A stretch of 14,030 bases of DNA from Alcaligenaceae bacterium UBA6179 (GTDB taxonomy: Bacteria > Pseudomonadota > Gammaproteobacteria > Burkholderiales > Burkholderiaceae_B), in NCBI GenBank assembly GCA_002422175.1, contig DITR01000057.1:1-14030 (forward strand), written 5' to 3'. Shown piece after piece: positions 1 through 8,012 of the stretch (position 1 is the first letter of the stretch; the number at the start of each line of letters is the position of its first letter). A model generated the notes under the pieces. That model made no database searches, was not told the origin of the DNA, and saw nothing but the letters and a program-made list of their open reading frames with translations. The position numbers were made by a program, and so were the translations under genes.

Positions 1-254
1 ATCAAAACGATTGGGCTGTGTTGACCATTACAGATCACGGCCAAGGCATTTCAAGCCAAGATACTGAGAGAGCTTTTAAACCCTTTGAACGACTTGATAA
101 CGCACGCACCCGCACTGGAAGCGTGGGTCTGGGTTTGAGTCTTGTGAAGGGTATTGTGTTGGCGCATGGTGGAACTATTTCACTTGTGCAAAACCCCCAA
201 GGAGGGGGTTTGCAAGTGAAGATTATGTTGCCAATATTAAAGATGGGTGCGTGA
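1..254 (+). CDS. Sensor histidine kinase, C-terminal ATPase domain (5' end outside window)
   Basis: This is the last ~84 residues of a two-component sensor kinase, read in the frame starting at base 3. It shows the HATPase_c nucleotide-binding boxes in order: a G1 box (DHGQGI), an F box (FKPFERL), and a G2 box (GLGLSLVKGIVLAHGG), then a short C-terminal beta strand. In this family the domain binds ATP and phosphorylates a histidine in the missing upstream dimerisation domain, and the phosphate passes to a partner response regulator. The box spacing is typical of OmpR-partner kinases (EnvZ/CpxA/RstB class), but the sensor region is not visible, so the signal is unknown. The stop codon is directly adjacent to the stop of the convergent Spy-like gene, with no bases between. 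That neighbour is a periplasmic stress protein, which suggests, by inference, an envelope-sensing role. Confidence 0.9.
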   Translation, partial: QNDWAVLTITDHGQGISSQDTERAFKPFERLDNARTRTGSVGLGLSLVKGIVLAHGGTISLVQNPQGGGLQVKIMLPILKMGA

Positions 255-779
255 TTATTTTTTCGATTGCATGTAATCGCGTACGGTTGCTTTTTGTGTG
301 TCAGTCAAGCCGTCCCAAAATGCGAGCCATTGCTTTTGAACACCTTGGCGAGCCGCAAGCATTTGTGATGCCATCGCGTCTTGTTGGGTAAACATCGTAC
401 GAGGGTCAAAGGTATCTGACTTCATTTCAGCCTGACGACTTTCTTTAGCTGAACGCATTGTGCTGCGCATGTCATCACGCATTTTTTGAGTTGCATTTTG
501 TGCCTCAGTCAGTGCTACCTTTTGCGTGTCGGTTAATTGAAGTTGCTCAACAGCCTTGCTAGACAGTGTAAGCATATCGTGCTTACCATGCTGCCCTTGC
601 TGTGAGTGCATGCCGTGTTTAGATTTTTGACCATCGTTACCACCACAACCATCTCTGTTGTTGTTCGACGCATAGGCTATACCCGATCCAGCGAGCATAG
701 CTAAAGTTAAACCAACGATAATAGGGCGAATGCGCTGGGCTGTTTTTTTAAGACCAGATGTTTTGTTTAAGTTGTTCAT
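255..779 (-). CDS. Spy/CpxP-like periplasmic LTXXQ-motif protein
   Basis: The 174-residue product has a basic N-terminus and a hydrophobic segment at residues ~19-36 ending in AYA-S, a likely Sec signal peptide, so the mature protein should be periplasmic. Two copies of the LTDTQ motif (residues 82-86 and 158-162) flank a charged, Met-rich helical region. This is the hallmark of the Spy/CpxP family, whose members are small helical chaperones or modulators of envelope stress signalling. Between the signal peptide and the first motif is a His/Gly/Gln-rich stretch (about residues 54-69) that could bind metal; that is inference. The start is supported by AGGAAG seven bases upstream of the ATG. 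The gene converges on a histidine kinase gene, and its upstream DNA contains a phased TTGAAA array, so control by the kinase's partner regulator is plausible. The exact family branch (Spy, CpxP or CnrX-like) is uncertain. Confidence 0.85.
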   Translation of the reverse strand: MNNLNKTSGLKKTAQRIRPIIVGLTLAMLAGSGIAYASNNNRDGCGGNDGQKSKHGMHSQQGQHGKHDMLTLSSKAVEQLQLTDTQKVALTEAQNATQKMRDDMRSTMRSAKESRQAEMKSDTFDPRTMFTQQDAMASQMLAARQGVQKQWLAFWDGLTDTQKATVRDYMQSKK

Positions 780-832
780 TTTGCACTTCCTTTCTGTGTG
801 TTGAAGACAGATCTATTGTGCAATGCAGGGGG

Positions 833-880
833 TTTCAAACCTATTTCAACAAAACAGAAAGGTGTTTCAAAGTGTTTCAA
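833..880 (-). promoter_or_regulatory. Phased array of four TTGAAA half-sites upstream of the Spy-like gene
   Basis: TTTCAA (TTGAAA on the coding strand of the Spy-like gene) occurs at 833-838, 844-849, 865-870 and 875-880. Start-to-start spacings are 11, 21 and 10 bases, so all four copies lie on the same face of the helix. Three of them share the longer core GTTTCAA. Direct repeats at one-turn spacing are the known binding pattern of OmpR/PhoB/CpxR-type response regulators. The array lies 54-101 bases upstream of the start codon, where an activator would sit. No -10 element is clear enough to place the transcription start. Confidence 0.55.
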
Positions 881-967
881 AAAACCCTTTAGCCGGCCAC
901 CTTAGTTAAATGGCCTGCATCAGCAGGGCATCTTTGGCAAGGTACCTTTAACAAATCACCTTCAAAC

Positions 968-3900
968 TCAACCTTCTGTACCGGTTCGGCTGGCTTCAGC
1001 CACAACCCAGTTTGATTCGGGCTGCTTAGCTTGTAATGATGCCAGCAAACGCGTTTCAGTTTCATGTGCTTCACGTGCGTTACGCTCTTTCACATGACCA
1101 AAGCCACGCACCTTTTGAGGCAATCGGGCTAGTTCAAGTGCCGTGGCAAAGTTCGCTTCATTCAGTTGTGATGCGATTTTTAACATTAACGCTTTAAAGT
1201 GTTCAATTGCAGCCCGTTCTTCTTTGCGTTCAGTGCTATAGCCAAACACATCAAACACACTGCCACGTAGAAACTTAAGCTTGGCTAAAAAACGATAGGC
1301 ATGAATGACCCAAGGGCCAAACGCTTTTTTAATGAGGTGACCTTGATTGTCACGTTTAGACAATAGAGGTGGGGCCAAGTGAAACTGTAGGGTGTAGCCC
1401 GGTTCAAATTGCTTGGCAATACGATCATAAAACCCAGATTCTGTAAACAAACGACCCACTTCATATTCGTCTTTATAAGCCATCAGTTTATATAAGCTTA
1501 CGCCCACTTCACGTGCAAAGCGATCGCCATAGGTGTGTTTTTTTTCAGTGGCAGCAATGGCGCGCACAAACTGTTCATATTGATTGGCATATTCTGCGTT
1601 TTGATAATCAGTTAAACGCTGTGTACGGTCAGTGATTAAATTTTCAAGTGTAGGGGTAACGTGAGGCAACGTGATGATATTGTCACGCGTGTCTAGACCT
1701 GCAACAGACTGCACGAGCTTTAAATCAAGACAGGCTTGACGGCCCCAGGCAAAGGCGGCTTTGTTCATATCGACTGAAGCACCGTTGATCTCAATGGCAC
1801 GCATAATAGATGCTTCTTGTAATGGCACTAACCCTTTTTGCCAAGCAAAGCCCATCATAAACACGTTTGTCGCGACTGTATTACCAAGCAATGCCGTCGC
1901 TAAAGCTGACGCATTGATGGCATCGACGGCAAGCGCATGCTCAGAAAGTTTTGCTAATAGTGCGGTGGGCGATGCTTGCCAATCTGGGTCTTGTGTAAAG
2001 ACACCTGTGGGCGATACATCTGTGTTGACAACAATTTGAGTATGCTGAGGTTCAAGTGTGCTGAGCGTTTCTTTAGCGGCAGCCACCATTAAATCGCAAC
2101 CGATTACCGCATCGGCTTGACGGGTTGCAATGCGTGCAGCAAAAAGTTCGCTAGGCGTTTGCGCAAATTTTACGTGTGACGTGACGGCTCCGCCTTTTTG
2201 CGCGATGCCTGTCATATCTAGCACTAATACACCAAGGCCTTCAATATGTGCTGCCATACCGAGCAAAGCGCCAATCGTTACCACACCCGTACCACCAATG
2301 CCGGTGATGATAACGTGATAGGGTTTAGCCAAGGTATTGAGAACGGGGTTGGGTAGATCGTGAGGCACTTTAGCTTGTGCGATTTGAGGGCGTTTTAATA
2401 TGCCGCCTTCAACCGTTACAAAGCTTGGGCAAAAGCCCTTTATGCAAGAGTAATCTTTATTGCACGAGCTTTGATCAATGGTGCGTTTACGACCTAATGG
2501 TGTTTCAAGCGGCACAATTGAAACACAGTTAGATTGCGCACCACAATCACCACACCCTTCACATACGGCCTCATTGATGACAACACGACGGGCTGGATCG
2601 ATCAGTTTCTTTTGTTTACGACGACGACGTTTTTCTGCTGCGCACACTTGAGCATAAACAATGACTGATACACCTTTCTTTTCGCGTGCATCTTTTTGAA
2701 CATCATCCAGTTGATCACGGTGATGAATGTTGACCCCTTTGGGTATGCCAGGCATGCTCTTGTATATATCAATGTCATCAGACACCAGGTACAGATGCTC
2801 AATGCCTTCAGCCGCCACTTGTTGCAAAATTTGCGGTATGGTCGGCGAACCTTCTACTGGCTGACCACCTGTCATGGCCACGGCATCATTGACTAAAATT
2901 TTGTAAGTAATATTGACGCCTGACACTTTGGCCGCGCGTATGGCCAAAGAGCCAGAGTGCATATAGGTACCATCGCCAATATTGGCAAAAATATGTTTTG
3001 TTTTGGTGAACGGGGCTTGCCCTATCCATGAGGCACCCTCGCCACCCATTTGGGTAAAGGTTTCAGTGCTGCGGTTCATCCAGTGAACCATATAGTGGCA
3101 ACCGATACCCGCTGTGGCACGCGAACCTTCAGGTACTTTGGTTGAGGTATTGTGAGGGCAACCTGAACAAAAATAAGGTATGCGTTGTGCAAGCACTTCT
3201 TCACCGTTAGCAAGGGCTTGCGCTGCGGGGCATTCAATTAAATAGTGACGCCCAGCATCGGTTAATTTTTCAGTACCGCACACTTTCGAAATGCGATCGG
3301 CAATCACATTTGCAATGATCGCGGGTGTGAGTTCTCCGTTAGGTGACAACAAAATACCATCGTGCGGTATGTTGACCCACTCACTTTTCTCATCATATTT
3401 ACCGACAACGCGCGGCCGCAAAGCTTCAGGTTCGTTATACAAATGTTCTTTAATTTGGTATTCAATAATTTGGCGTTTTTCTTCAACCACCAAAATTTCA
3501 TCTAAGCCTTGGGCAAATTCACGAATGCATTCAGGCTCGAGTGGCCAAGACACACCAATTTTAAGTAACCGAATACCAATTGCCTGCGCAACATGCTCGC
3601 TAATACCCATCATCTCTAAGGCTTCGCGCACATCAAGATAACTTTTACCCGTGGTCACAATGCCTAATTTGGCGTGTGGGGTGTGCCAGTCTTGACGATT
3701 CAGTTTGTTTAAACGCACATACTCAAGCAAAGCATAAATGCGTTCACGTTGCAGTCTGTTTTCTTGTTCGAGCGGTGGGTCGGGCCAGCGAAAGTGAAAG
3801 CCACTAGGTGGAATCGGGTAGCTAGTGGGCACTTTGATTTCAATCGACATGGGGTCGATGTTGAACGAGGCGGTTGATTCGATGGTATCGCTAATGGCTT

Positions 3901-4510
3901 TAAAGCCAACCCAGCAGCCTGAATACCTCGACATGGCATAACCATGCAAACCAAACTCGATAAATTCTCGCACGCCTGACGGGTTCATGACCGGAATCAT
4001 CGCGGCAATAAAGGCATGTTCACTTTGGTGTGGTGAGGTTGAGGACTTACAAGCATGATCATCGCCTGCAATCAATAAAACACCACCGTACTGAGAGCAC
4101 CCCGCCAAATTGCCATGTTTAAACACGTCGCCAGAGCGATCTACCCCAGGGCCTTTGCCATACCACAAAGCAAAAACCCCATCGACTGTTGCGTTTGGAT
4201 CAAGCGTAACCATTTGCGAGCCCCACACAGAGGTGGCAGCAAGCTCTTCATTTAAGCCCGGTGTAAACGTGATGCCATGCGCTTCAATGTGTTCACGCGC
4301 TCGCCATAACTCTTGATCAACCGCACCCACAGGCGAGCCTCTGTAGCCTGAAACAAAACCAGCTGTATTTAAGCCGTTGGCTTCATCACGTGCCTTTTGA
4401 ACAAGTAATAAGCGAACGAGTGCTTGTGTGCCGGTCATGTACACCCGACCTGCCTCTAGGGTGTATTTATCAGACAGGGTTACATTAGGATTAGGGTAAG
4501 CCTTGCTCAT
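968..4510 (-). CDS. Fused indolepyruvate/2-oxoacid:ferredoxin oxidoreductase (IorA-IorB type)
   Basis: The 1180-residue enzyme is predicted to decarboxylate 2-oxoacids oxidatively to acyl-CoA, passing electrons to ferredoxin. Aryl pyruvates from aromatic amino acids are the usual substrates of this family. The N-terminal third (from about residue 30, GFVSGYRGSP) is the pyrimidine-type thiamine diphosphate domain. A CSGCPH motif sits at 448-453, and the thiamine-diphosphate/Mg motif GDGTYMHSG starts near 512, with NDAVAMTGGQP following. A cysteine cluster from about 650 (CEGCGDCGAQSNC, then CNKDYSCIKGFCP) should hold Fe-S centres. From about 734 (ITGIGGTGVVTIG) comes the gamma/IorB domain, followed by the long C-terminal extension usual in proteobacterial fused forms. 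No convincing Shine-Dalgarno sequence precedes the ATG. The gene lies 75 bases after, and on the same strand as, a Lrp/AsnC regulator gene, which probably controls it. Specificity for indolepyruvate rather than other 2-oxoacids is not proven. Confidence 0.93.
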   Translation of the reverse strand: MSKAYPNPNVTLSDKYTLEAGRVYMTGTQALVRLLLVQKARDEANGLNTAGFVSGYRGSPVGAVDQELWRAREHIEAHGITFTPGLNEELAATSVWGSQMVTLDPNATVDGVFALWYGKGPGVDRSGDVFKHGNLAGCSQYGGVLLIAGDDHACKSSTSPHQSEHAFIAAMIPVMNPSGVREFIEFGLHGYAMSRYSGCWVGFKAISDTIESTASFNIDPMSIEIKVPTSYPIPPSGFHFRWPDPPLEQENRLQRERIYALLEYVRLNKLNRQDWHTPHAKLGIVTTGKSYLDVREALEMMGISEHVAQAIGIRLLKIGVSWPLEPECIREFAQGLDEILVVEEKRQIIEYQIKEHLYNEPEALRPRVVGKYDEKSEWVNIPHDGILLSPNGELTPAIIANVIADRISKVCGTEKLTDAGRHYLIECPAAQALANGEEVLAQRIPYFCSGCPHNTSTKVPEGSRATAGIGCHYMVHWMNRSTETFTQMGGEGASWIGQAPFTKTKHIFANIGDGTYMHSGSLAIRAAKVSGVNITYKILVNDAVAMTGGQPVEGSPTIPQILQQVAAEGIEHLYLVSDDIDIYKSMPGIPKGVNIHHRDQLDDVQKDAREKKGVSVIVYAQVCAAEKRRRRKQKKLIDPARRVVINEAVCEGCGDCGAQSNCVSIVPLETPLGRKRTIDQSSCNKDYSCIKGFCPSFVTVEGGILKRPQIAQAKVPHDLPNPVLNTLAKPYHVIITGIGGTGVVTIGALLGMAAHIEGLGVLVLDMTGIAQKGGAVTSHVKFAQTPSELFAARIATRQADAVIGCDLMVAAAKETLSTLEPQHTQIVVNTDVSPTGVFTQDPDWQASPTALLAKLSEHALAVDAINASALATALLGNTVATNVFMMGFAWQKGLVPLQEASIMRAIEINGASVDMNKAAFAWGRQACLDLKLVQSVAGLDTRDNIITLPHVTPTLENLITDRTQRLTDYQNAEYANQYEQFVRAIAATEKKHTYGDRFAREVGVSLYKLMAYKDEYEVGRLFTESGFYDRIAKQFEPGYTLQFHLAPPLLSKRDNQGHLIKKAFGPWVIHAYRFLAKLKFLRGSVFDVFGYSTERKEERAAIEHFKALMLKIASQLNEANFATALELARLPQKVRGFGHVKERNAREAHETETRLLASLQAKQPESNWVVAEASRTGTEG

Positions 4511-4565
4511 GTGGGGTACGTCACGTGTGATGAGTTAAAGCATACGTTACAGCCGACGACCCACT

Positions 4566-4582
4566 TTAGGCAAGAAGCCTAA
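4566..4582 (-). promoter_or_regulatory. TTAGGC-N5-GCCTAA inverted repeat between regulator gene and oxidoreductase
   Basis: A perfect 6-bp inverted repeat with a five-base centre (TTAGGC AAGAA GCCTAA) begins four bases beyond the stop codon of the Lrp/AsnC gene and lies 56-72 bases upstream of the oxidoreductase start. As RNA it would form a short hairpin, but no U-run follows, so it is not a convincing terminator. Its size and symmetry would suit an AsnC-family dimer site controlling the oxidoreductase gene. Both readings are inference. Confidence 0.35.
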
Positions 4583-4585
4583 CTT

Positions 4586-5065
4586 TTAAAGGGAATTTAA
4601 TTGTCGAGTCAGTGGCAAAGCTGTTTTATAGCGAACCTGTTTTAATGCAAAGCTTGAGCGAATTTTTTCAACTTGCGCAATCGGTGATAACTGCTCAAGA
4701 ATGAACCCTTCAAGCGCTTGCATATCGGGTACGGCCACACGAATTAAATAGTCAGCATCGCCTGTCATTAAATAGCATTCCATCACTTCATCTCGAATGC
4801 TGATACGCTCTTCGAATGCTTGTAAGGCTTCACGACTTTGTTGTTTTAAGCTGATGGAAATAAAGACATTGAGTTGCAGGCCGAGTAAATTAGGGTCAAG
4901 TAGGGCAACGTATTGTCTAATTAAACCGCTTGCTTCAAGCGCACGCACGCGGGCTAGGCAAGGTGAGGGTGATAAGTGAATGCGTTTTGCCAGTTCAACG
5001 TTTGATAAGCTGGCATCGACCTGCAATGCTTCTAAAATCTTAATATCGATTGAATCAAGGTTCAT
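4586..5065 (-). CDS. Lrp/AsnC-family transcriptional regulator
   Basis: This 159-residue protein has the standard two-domain layout and usual length of feast/famine regulators. Residues ~4-60 form a winged helix-turn-helix (IDIKILEALQVDASLSNVELAKRI onward, with the recognition helix around LSPSPCLARVRALEASGLI). Residues ~65-150 form the RAM domain that binds amino acids and drives oligomerisation, including the family-typical MTGDADYLIRV segment. The start is supported by AAAGGT about nine bases upstream. The gene precedes the fused 2-oxoacid:ferredoxin oxidoreductase on the same strand and is divergent from an aceE-type gene, so it may control both in response to an amino acid or 2-oxoacid. 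A near-consensus Lrp-type palindrome 24-38 bases upstream of its start suggests autoregulation. The effector cannot be read from sequence. Confidence 0.93.
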   Translation of the reverse strand: MNLDSIDIKILEALQVDASLSNVELAKRIHLSPSPCLARVRALEASGLIRQYVALLDPNLLGLQLNVFISISLKQQSREALQAFEERISIRDEVMECYLMTGDADYLIRVAVPDMQALEGFILEQLSPIAQVEKIRSSFALKQVRYKTALPLTRQLNSL

Positions 5066-5297
5066 TGTGCTTTACCTTTAAGTTTTAACAGCATTTTATG
5101 CTTAAAAATAAGTCTGATTGATTAAATATGCAACCATCTGCCGGGTTCCTTTACGTAAAATATCAAGTGTGCAGTCTGTAAATAGAAAGCAAATCGCAGA
5201 TCAAAAATCAAAGATACACATTACAAAATGAATGGCCTTAAATAGCCCTTAAAAAGCAATTTAGACATAGCGTTACTAACAATAGGCAGCTCGCTCC
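5066..5297. other. Divergent AT-rich intergenic region between the Lrp/AsnC and aceE-type genes
   Basis: These 232 bases separate two divergently transcribed genes and must hold both promoters. The region is clearly more AT-rich than the flanking genes. Apart from the Lrp-like palindrome at its left end, only weak -10-like elements are seen (for example TAAAAT at 5156-5161 on the plus strand), and none has a good -35 partner. No small gene or RNA gene is evident. Confidence 0.6.
5089..5103. promoter_or_regulatory. Lrp-type palindromic operator upstream of the Lrp/AsnC gene
   Basis: CAGCATTTTATGCTT contains the perfect inverted repeat AGCAT-TTT-ATGCT. It matches the E. coli Lrp consensus YAGHAWATTWTDCTR at 13 of 15 positions. 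It sits 24-38 bases upstream of the start codon of the Lrp/AsnC gene, in the 232-base divergent spacer shared with the aceE-type gene. Family members commonly repress their own transcription from such a site. No second copy of comparable quality was found closer to aceE. Confidence 0.55.
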
Positions 5298-8003
5298 ATG
5301 ACACCTGAACACCCCCTTCCAAACGGTTTTGAAACAAATGCTTTGGTTAACGCCGTCAACCTAAGCACACCAGATGTTGACCCAACTGAAACCGATGAGT
5401 GGCGCGAAGCTTTAAGGGCCTTGGTGCAACGTGAAGGTGCTGCGCGAGCGCGCTTCATACTGGATGAAATGGTGGCCTTAGCGCGACAAAACCGCTTAGG
5501 CTGGACGCCCGCCCTCAATACCCCCTACGTCAACACGATTGGGGTGGAACAACAACCCCCATTTCCAGGTGATTTAGCCATTGAAGAGCGCTTGGCATCA
5601 CTCATGCGCTGGAATGCTTTAGCCATGGTGGTTAAAGCCAACCAAGCGTATGGTGAATTGGGTGGCCACATTGCCAGCTACGCCAGCGTGGCCGATTTAT
5701 TTGAAACCGGTTTCAATCACTTTTTTCATGGGCGCTCGGCAAGTCATGGTGGTGACTTGGTGTTCTTCCAACCTCACAGTGCACCGGGTGTGTATGCCAG
5801 GGCGTACTTAGAAGGGCGTTTAAGCGAAGCTGATTTGTTGCATTACCGCAAAGAAATTACAGCCCCCGATGAAGGCGCACGGGGTTTATGCAGTTACCCA
5901 CACCCTTGGTTGATGCCAGATTTCTGGCAGTTTCCCACCGGTTCAATGGGCATTGGGCCCATCAGTTCTATCTACCACGCACGCTTTATGCGCTACCTGA
6001 CGCACCGTCAATTGTTAAATTGTGACACTCGCAAAGTGTGGGGTGTATTTGGTGATGGCGAGATGGACGAGCCTGAAAGCATGAGCGCGTTGACCCTGGC
6101 CGCCCGTGAAAAGCTCGATAATTTAGTCTGGGTTGTTAACTGCAATTTGCAACGCCTGGATGGCCCTGTGCGCGGCAACGGTCGCATCATCGACGAACTT
6201 GAAAAGCTCTTTGCTGGTGCCGGTTGGAATGTCATCAAACTCGTATGGGGCAGTGACTGGGACGGCTTGTTTGCACGCGATGTTAGCAATGCTTTGATCG
6301 ATGTGTTTTCTCAAACAGTCGACGGTCAAATGCAAACCTTTGCGGCTAAAGACGGGCGCTACAACCGTGAACATTTCTTTGGTCAAAATGCGGCTCTAGA
6401 GCATTTGGCCCAAGGATTAACTGACGAACAAATTGATCGTTTGAAGCGTGGTGGTCACGATTTAGTCAAAATTTATGCGGCTTATGCGTCTGCGGCGAAA
6501 CATACGGGTCAACCCACTGTGATTTTGGCGCACACTAAAAAAGGCTACGGTATGGGGTCAGCCGGCCAAGGCAAAATGACGACCCATAGCCAAAAGAAAT
6601 TTGATGAAGACGACCTTATTGCGTTTAGAAACCGTTTTAATTTACCGCTTACGGATGAACAAACAAAGCAGTTAAGCTTTTATAAGCCTGCGCCAGAAAG
6701 CCCTGAAATGCAATACTTGATGTCACAACGCGCCAAACTAGGGGGCGCCTTGCCGAAGCGTGAAACAACGTGTGATCAGGTGGCTATACCCGCTATTGAG
6801 CAATATGCAAAATTTGCGCTTCAAGCCAATGGTAAAGAAATGAGTACCACTATGGCTTTTGTGCGCATGCTGGGAACACTGTTAAAAGACGGCGCACTAG
6901 GCCCTCGCATTGTGCCCATTGTGGCTGATGAGGCGCGTACGTTTGGTATGGCCAATTTATTTAAACAAGTCGGTATTTACAGCAGCGTCGGGCAACATTA
7001 TTCACCTGAAGATATTGATACCGTATTGTCCTACCGAGAAGCCTTAGAGGGACAAATACTCGAAGAAGGTATCAGTGAAGCAGGTGCCTTAGCAAGTTGG
7101 ACAGCAGCTGCCACCAGTTATAGCGTGCATGGTTTGGCCATGTTGCCTTTCTATATCTATTATTCAATGTTTGGTTTTCAGCGTGTGGGTGATGCGATAT
7201 GGGCGGCAGCCGACCAACGTTCGCGTGGCTTTTTGTTGGGTGCGACATCAGGTCGCACCACGCTCGGTGGCGAGGGTTTGCAGCACCAAGACGGTACCAG
7301 CCATATTGTGGCAGCTACCATACCTAATTGCAAAGCTTACGATCCCGCCTTTGCAGGTGAGCTAGCCGTGATTGTTGATGCAGGTATGCGCGAAATGATG
7401 GTCGAGCAAAAAGATGTTTTTTATTACATTACGCTCATGAATGAAAACTATGCACAACCTGATTTGCTTGCAGGAAAAGCAGATCAAATACTGCAAGGGG
7501 GTTACCTTTTTGAGCGGTACGAATCGCCTGAATCAAAACATAATGTCACCTTGTTAGGTTCTGGCGCTATTTTGACTGAGGTTATCAAAGCTGCAAAATT
7601 ACTGGTTGACCAGGGTATCAGTGTGGATGTTTTCAGCATCACCAGTTGGAGCGAACTCGCCCGCGAGGGGGCGCTGCACAGCACCTTTGGTGCGAAGGCA
7701 AGCAAGCAAAATGTGGCTACACAGGCGACAGACTCCATGCCTGATGCAGCGTCAAATAGACCGCTGAATCAACCTTATTTAACGCATTTGTTATCAAACT
7801 CTCGCGGCCCCATCATTGCTGCCACAGATTATGTGCGCGCGCTACCTGATTCCGTGCGGGCTTATATTCCACCAGATCGGTCCTTTGAATCGTTAGGCAC
7901 TGACGGTTTTGGCCGAAGTGATACCCGTGCGGCTTTGCGTCAGTTTTTTAATGTTGATGCAAAAAGTATTGCGCATGCAGCGACTGTGGCTTTAAAGCGT
8001 TAA
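5298..8003 (+). CDS. aceE: AceE-type homodimeric 2-oxoacid dehydrogenase E1 (pyruvate or related 2-oxoacid)
   Basis: The 901-residue protein matches the single-chain AceE E1 of the pyruvate dehydrogenase complex, which uses thiamine diphosphate to decarboxylate pyruvate and acylate the lipoyl groups of E2. Visible landmarks are GGHIAS with active-site His124, the thiamine-diphosphate motif GDGEMDEPES at 252-261 followed by NCNLQRLDGP, the mobile loop with His430 (equivalent to E. coli His407), and GTDGFGRSD at 867-875. Two departures stand out. The segment between ELAREG (786-791) and PYLTHL (from 826) is about twice the E. coli length and lacks its RWNMLHP motif. The tail after GTDGFGRSD is only 26 residues, against about 54 in E. 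coli. No aceF or lpd follows; the next gene is convergent. Divergence from a Lrp/AsnC gene recalls the mdeR/mdeB arrangement of Pseudomonas putida, where the AceE homologue acts on 2-oxobutyrate, so pyruvate is not assured as the substrate. Confidence 0.92.
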   Translation: MTPEHPLPNGFETNALVNAVNLSTPDVDPTETDEWREALRALVQREGAARARFILDEMVALARQNRLGWTPALNTPYVNTIGVEQQPPFPGDLAIEERLASLMRWNALAMVVKANQAYGELGGHIASYASVADLFETGFNHFFHGRSASHGGDLVFFQPHSAPGVYARAYLEGRLSEADLLHYRKEITAPDEGARGLCSYPHPWLMPDFWQFPTGSMGIGPISSIYHARFMRYLTHRQLLNCDTRKVWGVFGDGEMDEPESMSALTLAAREKLDNLVWVVNCNLQRLDGPVRGNGRIIDELEKLFAGAGWNVIKLVWGSDWDGLFARDVSNALIDVFSQTVDGQMQTFAAKDGRYNREHFFGQNAALEHLAQGLTDEQIDRLKRGGHDLVKIYAAYASAAKHTGQPTVILAHTKKGYGMGSAGQGKMTTHSQKKFDEDDLIAFRNRFNLPLTDEQTKQLSFYKPAPESPEMQYLMSQRAKLGGALPKRETTCDQVAIPAIEQYAKFALQANGKEMSTTMAFVRMLGTLLKDGALGPRIVPIVADEARTFGMANLFKQVGIYSSVGQHYSPEDIDTVLSYREALEGQILEEGISEAGALASWTAAATSYSVHGLAMLPFYIYYSMFGFQRVGDAIWAAADQRSRGFLLGATSGRTTLGGEGLQHQDGTSHIVAATIPNCKAYDPAFAGELAVIVDAGMREMMVEQKDVFYYITLMNENYAQPDLLAGKADQILQGGYLFERYESPESKHNVTLLGSGAILTEVIKAAKLLVDQGISVDVFSITSWSELAREGALHSTFGAKASKQNVATQATDSMPDAASNRPLNQPYLTHLLSNSRGPIIAATDYVRALPDSVRAYIPPDRSFESLGTDGFGRSDTRAALRQFFNVDAKSIAHAATVALKR

Positions 8004-8012
8004 AGCGTTAAA
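7992..8012. repeat. 8-bp tandem duplication across two convergent stop codons
   Basis: TTAAAGCG occurs twice in tandem (7992-7999 and 8000-8007), followed by a partial third copy, TTAAA. The aceE stop (8001-8003) lies in the second copy, and the stop of the convergent MaoC gene (8008-8010 on the other strand) lies in the partial copy. The period of 8 is not a multiple of three, so a change in copy number would shift the end of aceE. Confidence 0.7.

Noticed and set aside
879..915. Possible terminator for the oxidoreductase gene: GGCCA/TGGCC stem at 895-915 with a T6 run at 884-879 on the minus strand.
   Set aside because: The stem is only five pairs with an 11-base loop, and the T-run is ten bases away, so it is not a canonical intrinsic terminator.
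889..1074. A 61-codon minus-strand frame overlapping the 3' end of the oxidoreductase, with a CQRCPADAGH segment.
   Set aside because: Most of it is a shifted reading of the oxidoreductase end, it has no good ribosome site, and no family is recognised. The short non-overlapping part is too little evidence.
2696..3641. Several 60-120 codon plus-strand frames opposite the oxidoreductase gene.
   Set aside because: They are antisense to an unmistakable enzyme, have no recognisable domains and reflect its codon pattern.
4521..4530. TCAC-GT-GTGA short inverted repeat upstream of the oxidoreductase start.
   Set aside because: Four-base arms are common by chance, and it overlaps the expected ribosome-binding zone without matching a known operator.
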